Origin: Stenotrophomonas sp. SY1
GTDB lineage: Bacteria; Pseudomonadota; Gammaproteobacteria; Xanthomonadales; Xanthomonadaceae
NCBI RefSeq assembly: GCF_021202945.1
Contig: NZ_JAJOYR010000001.1
Span: 806,001-870,000 of the forward strand
DNA: 64,000 nt
Direction: 5' to 3'
The position numbers and the translations under genes are program-made. The notes beneath the pieces were generated by a model, which had not been told where the DNA came from, did no database searches, and saw only the letters and a program-made list of their open reading frames with translations. Positions 22,451 to 31,525 of this stretch are shown here, in pieces (position 1 is the stretch's first letter; the number at the start of each line of letters is the position of its first letter).

Positions 22451-22480
22451 AAACGCCGGCCTTTGGCCGGCGTTTTTGTT
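22451..22480 (+). terminator. Terminator of the atp operon
   Basis: AAACGCCGGCC (22451-22461) pairs with GGCCGGCGTTT (22465-22475) around a TTT loop and runs into TTTTTGTTT. It lies 22 bases after the atpC stop. Confidence 0.93.
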
Positions 22481-22506
22481 TGGTGCGATTGGTGCCAGGC
22501 GAGCAT

Positions 22507-22882
22507 CTGCTGCGGGAGCGTCGTGAGGCCGAGGCTGGTGATGCTCCCGCAGCAGTCCTTGAAGAACAACTGCAATCAGTACCGCCTTTGCAGGAGCCAA
22601 CTGCCCTTGTAGGAGCGGCGTAAGCCGCGAAGCTGGAGATGCCTGTCAGCAGTGCGGTTGGCAATCCCAGGGTTGCGGATGATGTGCCGCTTTGGTCGTT
22701 GTGTGCTTCGCGGCTTACGTCGCTCCTACAAAGGGAGGACTGTGCTGCTGGCAATGCCATTCCGCGTCGTAACAACGGCTTCAGCCGTGAAGCTGATGCA
22801 ACCGCCGCAGCACGGATGACTACGGTTGCGGATGGTAAATGCCGGACGACGCGCCAGCGTCGCGGCTGAAGCCGCTCCTACG
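22507..22882. repeat. Repeat-rich gap with three inverted REP-like pairs
   Basis: The 540 bases between the atp terminator and gtrA contain no gene I can support. Three inverted pairs fill it: CTGCTGCGGGAGC (22507-22519) with GCTCCCGCAGCAG (22542-22554); TGTAGGAGCGGCGTAAGCCG (22608) with GCTTCGCGGCTTACGTCGCT (22705); and a diverged pair around GGCTTCAGCCGTGAAGC (22777) and CGCGGCTGAAGCCGCTCC (22860). The three differ in sequence, so they were not copied from one another recently. Confidence 0.75.
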
Positions 22883-23019
22883 ACGTCTTGCCCGTCCGCG
22901 GTGGCTGGCGGCTCCCCAACAGCAGTGCAGGCCGGGAGAAATCCCAGATACTGGAACCGCACGACGACGAATGAACGAGGATTCTGTCCGGGTGAACGGG
23001 CCGACCGCAGCTTTGCGGC

Positions 23020-23403
23020 TCATCGGTAGACCAGGTGGCGCAGCAGGAAGAACGAAACGAAGGCCAGCCCGGCCTCGACGACGGGTTTGGCGAGCCAGGC
23101 GTAGCGCAGGCCCAGCGTGTCGGCAGTGATGGCGATGAGCCAGGTGCTGATCGCGGTCATTGCCAGCCACCAGATGCTGAACCGGATGAAGCGTTTCCAG
23201 CCATGGCGTTGCTGGCCCTGCGTGGCGAAGGTGTGCCGGCCGTTGAGCCAGAACCCGAGCAGCGCGCCGCTGACACGGCCGAGCAGATTGGCTGGTGCGA
23301 CCGGCAACCCTGCGGCACTGGTGATGACGAACAACGTCCAGTCCAGCAGCAGCTGCAACAGGCCGATGGCGATGTACTGGCTGCCCTGCCGAAGCAGACT
23401 CAT
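23020..23403 (-). CDS. GtrA-like membrane protein
   Basis: The 127-residue product has four membrane segments and the GtrA-family features QYIAIGLLQLLLDW at the start and RVSGALLGFWLNGRHTF. GtrA proteins are thought to flip or handle lipid-linked sugars in cell-surface polysaccharide modification. It is divergent from glmU, whose product supplies UDP-GlcNAc; whether that matters is not clear. Confidence 0.88.
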   Translation of the reverse strand: MSLLRQGSQYIAIGLLQLLLDWTLFVITSAAGLPVAPANLLGRVSGALLGFWLNGRHTFATQGQQRHGWKRFIRFSIWWLAMTAISTWLIAITADTLGLRYAWLAKPVVEAGLAFVSFFLLRHLVYR

Positions 23404-23487
23404 GGCTTACCGTATCCCTGATGCATGCCTGCAATGCTACGACTGGCAGGCTTAGAATCCGATCATTGATTCCAGGAACTGCAGTCC

Positions 23488-24855
23488 ATGACCCAGCCAT
23501 TGCACGTAATCATCCTCGCCGCCGGTGCCGGCAAGCGCATGAAGTCGGTGTTGCCGAAAGTGCTGCAGCCGATCGCTGGGCGGCCGATGTTGGCGCATGT
23601 GATCGATGCCGCACGTGAGCTGCAGCCGGCCGGCGTCCATGTGGTGTACGGCCATGGTGGCGAAGCGGTGCGAGCTGCGTTTGCCGACCAGCCTGATCTG
23701 AACTGGGCCGAGCAAAAGGAGCAGCTGGGCACCGGCCATGCGGTGCAGCAGGCGATGCCCGACGTGCCGGACACGGCACAGGTGCTGGTGCTGTACGGCG
23801 ATGTGCCGCTGATCCGGACCGACACGCTCAAGGCGTTGCTGGAAGGCGCACCGCGCCTGGCGGTGCTGGTGGCCGAACTGGACAACCCCAACGGTTACGG
23901 CCGCATCGTGCGCGATGCCGAGGGCAAGGTGGCGGCCATCGTCGAGCAGAAGGACGCCGATGATGAGCAGAAGCGTATCCGCACCATCAACACCGGCATC
24001 ATCACCGCCGAATCCACCGCGCTGCGGCGTTGGCTGGGGGCGCTGTCCAACAGCAATGCGCAGGGCGAGTATTACCTGACCGACGTGTTTGCCTCGGCCG
24101 CCGCCGAGTACACGCCGGCCGAGCTGGTGTACGTGGCCGATCCGCAGGAAGCCGAAGGCGCGAATGACCCGTGGCAGCTGTCGCTGCTGGAACGCGCCTG
24201 GCAGCTGCGCGCGGCCAAGGCACTGTGCGAGCAGGGCGCGCGTTTGCTGGACCCGTCGCGCTTCGATCTGCGTGGCACGGTGAAGGTGGGCCGCGACGTG
24301 CAGATCGATGCCAACGTGGTGCTGGAAGGCGAGATCGAACTGGGCGATGGCGTGAGCATCGGCGCGTTCGTGCGGCTGAAGGACGTCAAGCTTGGCGCCG
24401 GTACGGAAGTGCGCCCGCATTGCGATCTGGAAGGCGTGGTCAGTGAGGGTGCGGCGCAGATCGGGCCGTTCGCGCGGTTGCGTCCGGGCACCGTGCTGGC
24501 CGAGGGCACCCATGTCGGCAACTTCGTTGAGACCAAGAAGGTGACGCTGGGCAAGGGCAGCAAGGCCAACCATCTGACCTACCTGGGCGATGCGGTGATC
24601 GGCAGTGGCGTGAACATCGGCGCCGGCACCATCACCTGCAACTACGACGGCGTGAACAAGTTCCAGACCGTCATCGGCGACAAGGTGTTCGTGGGCTCCA
24701 ACAGTTCGCTGGTGGCACCGGTGACGTTGGAGGAAGGCGCCACCATTGCTGCCGGCTCGGTGGTCACCCGCACCGCACCCGCTGGCAAGCTGACCGTGGC
24801 GCGCAGCCGCCAACAGACGATCGATGGCTGGAACCGGCCCGTCAAGAAAAGCTGA
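23488..24855 (+). CDS. glmU: Bifunctional UDP-GlcNAc pyrophosphorylase / GlcN-1-P acetyltransferase
   Basis: The 455-residue product has the N-terminal nucleotidyltransferase motif [18 protein letters not shown] and the C-terminal left-handed beta helix with hexapeptide repeats ([17 protein letters not shown] onward), ending in the acetyltransferase active region [19 protein letters not shown]. It makes UDP-N-acetylglucosamine for peptidoglycan and LPS. The next step upstream in the pathway, glmS, is at 41958. Confidence 0.97.
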   Translation: MTQPLHVIILAAGAGKRMKSVLPKVLQPIAGRPMLAHVIDAARELQPAGVHVVYGHGGEAVRAAFADQPDLNWAEQKEQLGTGHAVQQAMPDVPDTAQVLVLYGDVPLIRTDTLKALLEGAPRLAVLVAELDNPNGYGRIVRDAEGKVAAIVEQKDADDEQKRIRTINTGIITAESTALRRWLGALSNSNAQGEYYLTDVFASAAAEYTPAELVYVADPQEAEGANDPWQLSLLERAWQLRAAKALCEQGARLLDPSRFDLRGTVKVGRDVQIDANVVLEGEIELGDGVSIGAFVRLKDVKLGAGTEVRPHCDLEGVVSEGAAQIGPFARLRPGTVLAEGTHVGNFVETKKVTLGKGSKANHLTYLGDAVIGSGVNIGAGTITCNYDGVNKFQTVIGDKVFVGSNSSLVAPVTLEEGATIAAGSVVTRTAPAGKLTVARSRQQTIDGWNRPVKKS

Positions 24856-25357
24856 GCCGCGGCTGGCGCGACAGGAAGAGTTGGCACTGCTGCCGAGGAT
24901 CGAGCAGCAGGCCGGCGAACGTCTGCGCGGTCATCCGGCGTGGCCGGTATTTGCGGCGTGCCCGACCGATGTTGTTGCCTTCGAGCAGGGTTGGCTGCGG
25001 CAGTCGCTGTGGGTGATTGAAGGCGGTAACGGCGAAGTCGTTGGTTATCTGTTGGCCGGCGTGCTTGGCAGCGATTTTCATGTCCAGCAGATGGACGTGC
25101 TGCCTGCACATGGAGGCAAGGGATATGGGCGGACGTTGCTGCGGCATGCGTTGATGCAGGCGGCCGAACGTGGGCATCACCGCGCGGTGCTGACGACCTT
25201 GAGTGATGTGCCGTGGAATGCGGACTTCTATGCGAGCGAGGGATTCCGCGTGGTGCCACGTGCTGCCTGGAGCGATGCAATGCAGTCGGTGATGGCCGAA
25301 GAGGCTGCTGCCGGGTTCCCGATGACGTTGCGCGTGGTGATGCTGCAGGAGTTTTGA
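24824..25357 (+). CDS. GNAT family N-acetyltransferase
   Basis: The 177-residue product has the acetyl-CoA loop [20 protein letters not shown] (residues about 88-107) and the later DFYASEGF motif, both typical of GNAT enzymes. The substrate is unknown. The ATG at 24824 lies inside glmU and gives a 32-base overlap; a TTG near 24881 just after AGGAAG is an alternative start, so the first 20 residues are uncertain. The two genes are probably cotranscribed. Confidence 0.8.
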   Translation: MAGTGPSRKAEPRLARQEELALLPRIEQQAGERLRGHPAWPVFAACPTDVVAFEQGWLRQSLWVIEGGNGEVVGYLLAGVLGSDFHVQQMDVLPAHGGKGYGRTLLRHALMQAAERGHHRAVLTTLSDVPWNADFYASEGFRVVPRAAWSDAMQSVMAEEAAAGFPMTLRVVMLQEF

Positions 25358-25484
25358 TCCTGCGCGGGCTTCGAAAGCGTGGAGCCTAGTCCCAGCGCTT
25401 TGGAGGTTGCTGATGTGTGGCTGGAAGTGCCCTCCCGTCTACCGCGCAGCCATTGTCCGGCTGCGGACGCTACCGGTGCGAATG

Positions 25485-25601
25485 TGTAGGAGCGGCGTTC
25501 TCCGCGACGCCGGTGCTGTGCCCGCAGCGGGGATGGTTGCGATTGCAGGTATTCCCGCAGCTGTGGTTCTGGTCAGCTTCGCGCCGGACGCCGCTCCTAC
25601 A
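25485..25601. repeat. Inverted REP-like pair between convergent genes
   Basis: TGTAGGAGCGGCGTTCTCCG (25485) faces CGCGCCGGACGCCGCTCCTA (25580) in the 312-base gap between the GNAT gene and the convergent kinase gene. The inner sequence differs from the other pairs (GTTCTCCGCGACGCC instead of GTAAGCCGCGAAGC), but the outer TGTAGGAGCGGCG is the same. Nothing else is recognisable in the gap. Confidence 0.7.
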
Positions 25602-25669
25602 ACGGCAGGTGCGGCGCTGACATTCGCGGGAGCGATGATCTTTCGGCTGCAAAACCCAACCCGTGCGCC

Positions 25670-27022
25670 TCAATCGTGCGGCAGCAGGATCGCCACGCAC
25701 AGGCCGCCTTCATTGCGGTTCTGCAGGGAAATGCGGCCGCCATGGGCTTCGACGATCTCGCGGGTGAGGGCCAGGCCCAGGCCGGTACCGTTGCGCTTGG
25801 TCGAGTAGAACGGCATCAGTGCGTTCTGCAACACCGCCTCGTTCATGCCACTGCCGCGATCCAGCACTTCGATGCGCAGCCAGTGCGGCAGGCGCGCCAA
25901 CCGCAACTCCACCGCATTGTCGCCGGCGCCGTTCTCGCTGCTGGCCTCATGGGCGTTCTTGAGCAGGTTGAGCAATGCCTGCGAGAACTGGGCCGGGTCG
26001 ATGCGGCTGCACAGATCTTCCGGCGGTGGCGTCATCTGGAAGGAAATCTGCTGCTGCAGGCTGTGCAGGAAGTTCCCCCAGATGATCGTCTGCAACTGCG
26101 GCTGCGGCAGTTTGGCGAAGCGTGCATAGCCACGGATGAAACCTTCCAGATGGCGGGCGCGTTCCTCGACAGTGGCGAAGATGTCCTCCAGCCGGTCGAA
26201 GCGATTGCGCCGCACCAGTTCGGCGCCGGAGTGCGCCAGCGAGGCGATCGGCGCCAGCGAGTTGTTCAACTCGTGGCTGATGACGCGGATGACCTTCTTC
26301 CAGGTCTGTACTTCCTGGCGGCGTAGTTCGGCGGTGAGCAGGCGCAACAGCAGCAGTTCGTGCGGCCGGCCATTGAGGTGGAAGTTGCGCCGCGACAGAT
26401 GGTAGATCTGCTCGTCGTCGTCATCGCCTTCCAGCGCATCGGGTTCACGCACCGCGAATAGGCTGTCGCCACCGCGGGCGATGGCATTGCGCAGCTCCAC
26501 CGGCATGTTTTCCAGCAGCTCGTGCATGCGCTTGCCTTCCAGCTTCCAGCCTCCGTGCAGCAGCTTGCGCGCGGCGGTGTTGGAGAAGGTCACGCGCTGC
26601 ACGCCATCGCCACCGTCGGTGAGCAGCAGCATCGCCACCGGCGTGTTCTGCACCATGGTGTCCAGCAGCAGTTCGCGCTGCACCAGCGACTGGCGCTGCT
26701 CGCGCAGCACTTCACCCAGTTCGGCATGTGCCTTCACCAGCTGCGCGAACTCATCGTTGCCGCGCCAATGCACGCCGAAGTTGAACTCGCCGTCGCGGTA
26801 GCTGCTGGTGGTGCCGGAAAGCGCCCGCAACAGCGATCGGATCGGTGAGGTGGCGCGGTGCAGCGCGTACCACATCGCACCCAGCACCACGAGCGTGGAG
26901 CTGACCACCACCAGCCAACCGTGATCCATCCAGTACGCCAGCAGCCAGGGCAGCGCGGCAGCCAGCGCCAGCACCGGCAACAGGCGCAGGAACAGGGTGA
27001 AGGTGAAGGAGCGTGATCTCAC
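25670..27022 (-). CDS. Sensor histidine kinase of the NtrB type for the ABC exporter locus
   Basis: The 450-residue product has two membrane helices (about 8-27 and 34-52), a PAS-like region (about 120-215), the phospho-acceptor box VISHELNNSLAPI (His250), and ATPase boxes LLNLLKNAHEAS, DRGSGM, PFYSTK and GTGLGLAL. The two helices are separated by only a few residues, so almost no periplasmic sensor exists; the signal may be membrane stress or contact with another protein. The GTG start at 27022 lies 10 bases after the regulator gene. It is the last gene of the exporter locus. Confidence 0.92.
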   Translation of the reverse strand: MRSRSFTFTLFLRLLPVLALAAALPWLLAYWMDHGWLVVVSSTLVVLGAMWYALHRATSPIRSLLRALSGTTSSYRDGEFNFGVHWRGNDEFAQLVKAHAELGEVLREQRQSLVQRELLLDTMVQNTPVAMLLLTDGGDGVQRVTFSNTAARKLLHGGWKLEGKRMHELLENMPVELRNAIARGGDSLFAVREPDALEGDDDDEQIYHLSRRNFHLNGRPHELLLLRLLTAELRRQEVQTWKKVIRVISHELNNSLAPIASLAHSGAELVRRNRFDRLEDIFATVEERARHLEGFIRGYARFAKLPQPQLQTIIWGNFLHSLQQQISFQMTPPPEDLCSRIDPAQFSQALLNLLKNAHEASSENGAGDNAVELRLARLPHWLRIEVLDRGSGMNEAVLQNALMPFYSTKRNGTGLGLALTREIVEAHGGRISLQNRNEGGLCVAILLPHD

Positions 27023-27032
27023 CGGGGCATTC

Positions 27033-28376
27033 TCATTCGCGCGGGATGCCGTGGCGGTCCATGCGGCGGTACAGCGCCTGACGGCTCAGGCCGAGCTCGC
27101 CCGCGGCCTGGGCGATGACACCACCGGCACGTTCGAGCGCGGCCAGGATGCGCGCGCGATCGGGCTCTTCGGCGCTCTGCGTGGTCGGGCGTGCCGGCGC
27201 GCGTGGCAGGTTCAGGTCGGCCACTTCGATGCGTGATCCCTGCGCCAGCAACGCGGCACGTTGGATCACGTTGCGCAGTTCACGCACGTTGCCCGGCCAG
27301 GTGTGGCGTTGCAGTGCCTGCGCGGCCTGCGGGGACAACTGCTTGTTGTCCTCGCCGAGGAAGTGGCGGGCCAGCGGCAGGATGTCCTCGCGGCGGTCGC
27401 CCAATGGGGGGAGCACCAACTCCACGGTGTTGAGGCGGTAGTAGAGATCCTCGCGGAACGTGCCTTCGCGGATCATCGCTGGCAGGTCGGCATTGGTGGC
27501 GCTGACCACGCGCACCTTGACCTGGCGCTCGCGGTTGGAGCCCAGCCGTTCGAAGCGGCCGGTTTCCAGCACACGCAACAGTTTCATCTGCCCGGTGAGG
27601 GAAAGGTTGCCGATTTCATCCAGGAACAGGGTGCCGCCATCGGCGGCCTCGAACTTGCCTTCGCGCGCCTTGTTGGCGCCGGTGTAGGCGCCGGCCTCGG
27701 CACCGAACAGTTCGGCTTCGATCAGTTCCGACGGAATGGCACCGCAGTTCAGCGCCACGAACGGGCCTTTTCGGTGCGGCGAGTTGGCCTGGATGATCTC
27801 GGCGATCTTTTCCTTGCCGGCGCCGTTGGGGCCAGTGATCAGTACCGGCAGGTCCGATCGTGCGACCTGGCAGGCAAGGGCGATGACGCGCTCGCTGACC
27901 GGGTCGGCGAAGACCAGCGAACGCAGGTCGTAACGCTCATTCAGGCTCTGCCGCTGGGCCAGTTCACGTTGCCGGCGTCGGGCCAGCTCGCGGCGGGTTT
28001 CGGCCAGTTCGAGCAGGTTGTTGACGGTGGTCAGCAGGCGGCCGTCGTCCCACGGCTTGGCCAGATAATCGGCGGCACCGGCCTTGACCAGCTCCACCGC
28101 GCTGTCCAGGTGGGTCCAGGCGGTGAGCAGGATCACCGGCAGGTCCGGATGCGCATCGCGGATGCGCCGGAACAGCGCCTGGCCTTCCTCACCGGAGGTG
28201 GTGTCGGCGGTGAAGTTCATGTCCTGCAGCACCAGGTCGAATTCGTGTTCCTGCAGCATTGCCACGCCCTGTTCGGGCGAAGTGGCATGGCGGGTTTCGA
28301 TGTCGTGCAGGGAGAACAGCACGTCCAGCGCGGTGGCCACGGCGGTGTTGTCGTCGATGATCAGGATCTGCGGCAT
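27033..28376 (-). CDS. NtrC-family sigma-54-dependent response regulator
   Basis: The 447-residue product has a receiver domain (D8, D9, phospho-acceptor Asp52, Lys near 108), an AAA+ sigma-54 interaction domain with GAYTGA, FLDEIGNLSLTGQMKLLRVLE-type core (FLDEIGNL) and FREDLYYRLNTVEL, and a C-terminal Fis-type helix-turn-helix (AAGELGLSRQALYRRM). The Walker A reads GPNGAGKE, instead of the common GESGTGKE, but keeps the lysine. It should activate a sigma-54 promoter; the one at 41776 upstream of the same gene row is the obvious candidate. Confidence 0.94.
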   Translation of the reverse strand: MPQILIIDDNTAVATALDVLFSLHDIETRHATSPEQGVAMLQEHEFDLVLQDMNFTADTTSGEEGQALFRRIRDAHPDLPVILLTAWTHLDSAVELVKAGAADYLAKPWDDGRLLTTVNNLLELAETRRELARRRQRELAQRQSLNERYDLRSLVFADPVSERVIALACQVARSDLPVLITGPNGAGKEKIAEIIQANSPHRKGPFVALNCGAIPSELIEAELFGAEAGAYTGANKAREGKFEAADGGTLFLDEIGNLSLTGQMKLLRVLETGRFERLGSNRERQVKVRVVSATNADLPAMIREGTFREDLYYRLNTVELVLPPLGDRREDILPLARHFLGEDNKQLSPQAAQALQRHTWPGNVRELRNVIQRAALLAQGSRIEVADLNLPRAPARPTTQSAEEPDRARILAALERAGGVIAQAAGELGLSRQALYRRMDRHGIPRE

Positions 28377-28430
28377 CGGGTATCGAATGAGGCGAAGGGT
28401 GGGTGCTGGTGAGACAGCAAAGTCAGCACA

Positions 28431-29654
28431 TTACACGTTGCGGGTGGCGCTGGCAGGTGGCAGCCGTGCTGCGCGCCGGGCCGGCGCTGCCACGGCGGCC
28501 TGTCCGAGCAGCACCAGCAGCAGCGCGGCGACCGGCAGGTAGATCCACGGCAGACGCGGCAGTTCATAGTGTTGCATCAACCACTGGTTGATCAGCACCG
28601 CAAGGGTGAGGCCGGCGACCACGCCGCTGATGGTAAGCAGCAGGTTTTCAGCCAGGAAATGGCGCAGGATCTGCGCACGGGTGGCGCCCAGTGCGCGGCG
28701 GATGCCGATCTGGCGCGTGCGTTGCTGGATCCAGTAGCCGCTCAGGCTGGCAATGCCGATCAAGGTGATGGTGGCGATAACCGCGTTGACGGTGAGCAGC
28801 AGCCACACCGCAGCACGGCGCGAGCCCAGGGCTTCGGCGCGCAGCTGTTCGTAGTCGGCCACCAGAGGTTCAAAGCCGGTGGCTATCTGCCCACCATAGG
28901 TGTGCTTCAGGACGCCCGGTACTGCCTTGAGCACGGCGTCGCGTTGCGCCGCATCGCTGCGAACCAGGAAGCTGAGCATCGGCAGGCCGGCGGCGCGCTG
29001 TGGCAGCAGCATGGCGTACTCGGCCTTGCCGTCATCCAGCTCGCTGAGCTGGTAACGCATCAGATGGGCGACCACGCCTACCACCACGTAGTGGCCACTG
29101 CCATCGCCGCCAGTGAGTGCCTGGCCAACCGGGTTTGCGTCGCCGAACAGGGCGCGTGCCAATGCCTCGGTGATGACTACCGGCACGCTCGCGCTGCCGC
29201 CACCATCGCCCAGTTGCAGGTCGCTGTACTCATCGTCCTGGAAGTCACGGCCGCGGCTGAGCTGCAGGCCAAGGGTATCGATGAGCCGTTCGCCGATGTA
29301 GCCGCTGACCTGCAGGGTGGGGCCATTGGCGGACTTGATGTCGTACACCATCGTCAGCGTCTGCCGCATCGGCGCGCCGACCACCGCCGAGGCGCGTTGG
29401 ACGCCGGCAATGCCCGCCAGCGCGTCGGCGCCGGCGCGGGCCTGGGCCGCGTTCCAGTTGCCACCCCGGTTGACCAACTGGTCGACGATGATGACTTCCC
29501 CGCGTGCGATGCCGTCATCGATGAGCAGCGGGGTGGCCTGCTGCGCGAGCAGGAACAGCGTATTGCACAGGATCGCGCAGGCCACGGCGATCTGCAGCAC
29601 GATCAACCAGGGCATCATTGGATGGCGGCGCAGCGGGGACAGTAGATGATTCAT
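28431..29654 (-). CDS. ABC permease B4 (FtsX/MacB_PCD type)
   Basis: The 407-residue product has an N-terminal membrane helix (MNHLLSPLRRHPMMPWLIVL onward), a periplasmic domain (about 45-280), and three C-terminal helices with the FtsX hallmark QQRTRQIGIRRALGATRAQI. It has no ATP-binding domain, so it depends on the single ATPase at 39484. It forms the fourth A-B pair with the gene at 29668 and is the most divergent B copy. The ATG at 29654 is preferred; an upstream extension is low-complexity and overlaps the partner gene. Confidence 0.88.
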   Translation of the reverse strand: MNHLLSPLRRHPMMPWLIVLQIAVACAILCNTLFLLAQQATPLLIDDGIARGEVIIVDQLVNRGGNWNAAQARAGADALAGIAGVQRASAVVGAPMRQTLTMVYDIKSANGPTLQVSGYIGERLIDTLGLQLSRGRDFQDDEYSDLQLGDGGGSASVPVVITEALARALFGDANPVGQALTGGDGSGHYVVVGVVAHLMRYQLSELDDGKAEYAMLLPQRAAGLPMLSFLVRSDAAQRDAVLKAVPGVLKHTYGGQIATGFEPLVADYEQLRAEALGSRRAAVWLLLTVNAVIATITLIGIASLSGYWIQQRTRQIGIRRALGATRAQILRHFLAENLLLTISGVVAGLTLAVLINQWLMQHYELPRLPWIYLPVAALLLVLLGQAAVAAPARRAARLPPASATRNV

Positions 29655-29667
29655 TGAGCGACCTCGT

Positions 29668-30999
29668 TCAAAGCGTCTTGACCTGCAGGGCAGGTTCCTG
29701 CCGCGCTGCGCGGAATGCCGGCAGCAGGCCGACCAGTACACCGGTGATCAGGGCCAACACCAGCAGCAGGGCGAACAGCGAGGGATTCAGTCGCGCCAGC
29801 GGAGCATAGGCCTCGCCTTGCTGGCGCATCAGCCACAGGCCGGCCAGGGTCAGCGGAAACGCCAGCAGGCCGCCCAGCAGGCCGGCCAATGTCGATTCCA
29901 CCAGGCAGGCACCTACGATGGCACGGCGCGGCGCGCCCAGCACGCGGCGCACGCCGTGTTCGCCGGCCCGGCGCAGGAAACGCGCGGCAAGCAGGCCGGC
30001 GACGTTGACCAGGCACAACACCAGCAGGCCAATTGCCAGCCACAGGTTCAGGCGCACGCTGTCGGGCACGACCCGGTTGAGGTGCAGCCACTGCGCCATC
30101 GACTGCAGGCGCGTGGCAGGCGGTCGCGGAAAGATGCCGGCGGCATGGCGTTCGGCGGCGAAGGACTGCAGGCTGCGTGCATAGTCCTGCCGCTGCTGTG
30201 CATCCTTCAACTCGGCCCAAAGCACCAGCCAGCGGCACTGTTCCACGTTCACCTGGTCGAAGCGGAAGCCGCCGAAGCCGGCGTCATCGCAGATGCGGGT
30301 GCTGGAGATTTCGATGCCCGACGCCAGTGCCACTTCGGCCGGCACGAAGACCTCGTCACCCGCGCCGCGCCAGCCGGCATCACTGGAAGGCAGGAAGTGC
30401 GGACGTGGGCGCGGCGCCCAGCGCTCGCTGATGCCGATCACGCGGAAGTTGTGGTTGCCGAGCCGGACCTCGCCGCCGGTGCCATCCTCGCGGCCCAGCA
30501 GGCGTTCGCTCAATGCGCGGCTGATGACCACCACCGGCATGCGCGAGGCCTCTTCTTCCGGGGTCCAGAAGCGTCCATGCTTCAGCGGCACGTCGAACAC
30601 CGACAGCATCGGGCCGATCGCCATCGCTGCCGACACGGTTTTGCTGGCCGTGCCTTCGCTGTTGGCGACGGTCACCGGCGCGGTGACCAGGGCGACCTGG
30701 CGGATGTCGGGGCGCGACTGCTGCATTGCGCGGACGTCGGACAACTTCCACAACGGTGGGACCAGCGAGCCGTCACCGTAGGTGTCGGAGTCGCCGCTTT
30801 TAGCCAGTGGGCGTGAATCGGCCCAGGCGATGTGCAGCTTCTGGCTCACACCGGGCAACGGATCGGCGGCCAGAACCGAGAGCAGGGTCAGCATCGTCAT
30901 CACCGACGCCAGGCCCAACGCTAGGGTGAGCACCACCAGCAACATCGTGCGCGGATGGCGCAGGGTTCCGCGCAGTCCGGTTTCCAGAACGTAGTTCAT
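29668..30999 (-). CDS. ABC permease A4 (FtsX/MacB_PCD type)
   Basis: The 443-residue product starts MNYVLETGLRGTLRHPRTML, with the first helix at about 18-42, a periplasmic domain to about 300, and the C-terminal FtsX block LRRAGEHGVRRVLGAPRRAI. It is the most divergent of the four A-type copies. The ATG at 30999 overlaps the stop codon of the NTF2-like gene (ATGA). Its B partner follows after 13 bases. In MacB-type systems the periplasmic domains pull on the fusion protein rather than form a channel. Confidence 0.88.
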   Translation of the reverse strand: MNYVLETGLRGTLRHPRTMLLVVLTLALGLASVMTMLTLLSVLAADPLPGVSQKLHIAWADSRPLAKSGDSDTYGDGSLVPPLWKLSDVRAMQQSRPDIRQVALVTAPVTVANSEGTASKTVSAAMAIGPMLSVFDVPLKHGRFWTPEEEASRMPVVVISRALSERLLGREDGTGGEVRLGNHNFRVIGISERWAPRPRPHFLPSSDAGWRGAGDEVFVPAEVALASGIEISSTRICDDAGFGGFRFDQVNVEQCRWLVLWAELKDAQQRQDYARSLQSFAAERHAAGIFPRPPATRLQSMAQWLHLNRVVPDSVRLNLWLAIGLLVLCLVNVAGLLAARFLRRAGEHGVRRVLGAPRRAIVGACLVESTLAGLLGGLLAFPLTLAGLWLMRQQGEAYAPLARLNPSLFALLLVLALITGVLVGLLPAFRAARQEPALQVKTL

Positions 31000-31484
31000 C
31001 GCGTCGGGGTCCCTCCACTGGCGCGGTGGGCATAGCTCAACACGCGGGTGATCTGCCACTGGCCATCCCGCAGGCGCCAGATGATGGTGAAGTCGGCCAG
31101 CCCTTCGCACTTGCCGCTGGCGCTGTCACAGAAACGGTGCTGGCCTCGGGCGATGGCGCCGAAGTCCTTGATGGGGAAAACTTCCAGCGTTTCCGGCAGC
31201 AGTTGCCGGGTGAAGTTGCCGCAGACGTGCCTGGCGGTGTTGGCAAGCATGGCCTCGCGGGTCCAGGTAACGCCGCCGGTGTCGTGATAGAACTCCACGG
31301 CCGCGTCGAAGTACCCGGCGTGCTTGTGCAGCTGCGCCGGATCGGCGCAGCGGTTGAAGCTGTCGAATACTTCCTGGTCGAGCGCGGCGATCGTGGCGTG
31401 CAGCGTGTCCTGGCCAACGTCGGCCGACGCCGCATATGCGGTCAACGGTGCAACGGCCAGCAGCAGGCAGAGCAGCTTGTTCAT
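30996..31484 (-). CDS. Small secreted NTF2-like (DUF4440-type) protein within the exporter row
   Basis: The 162-residue product has a signal peptide (MNKLLCLLLAVAPLTAYA-AS) and a fold suggested by RCADPAQLHKHAGYFDAAVEFYHD and FTIIWRLRDGQWQITRVLSYAH, as in NTF2/SnoaL-like proteins. These bind small ligands or act as simple enzymes. An in-frame ATG at 31529 that overlaps the stop of the previous permease (ATGA) is an equally possible start and would add 15 residues before the signal. It is the only gene in the row that is not an exporter or regulator part. Confidence 0.75.
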   Translation of the reverse strand: MNKLLCLLLAVAPLTAYAASADVGQDTLHATIAALDQEVFDSFNRCADPAQLHKHAGYFDAAVEFYHDTGGVTWTREAMLANTARHVCGNFTRQLLPETLEVFPIKDFGAIARGQHRFCDSASGKCEGLADFTIIWRLRDGQWQITRVLSYAHRASGGTPTR

Positions 31485-31525
31485 GTGCGTGATCGGCTTC
31501 AGAAGGGAAGTGGAGCGCGAGGTGG

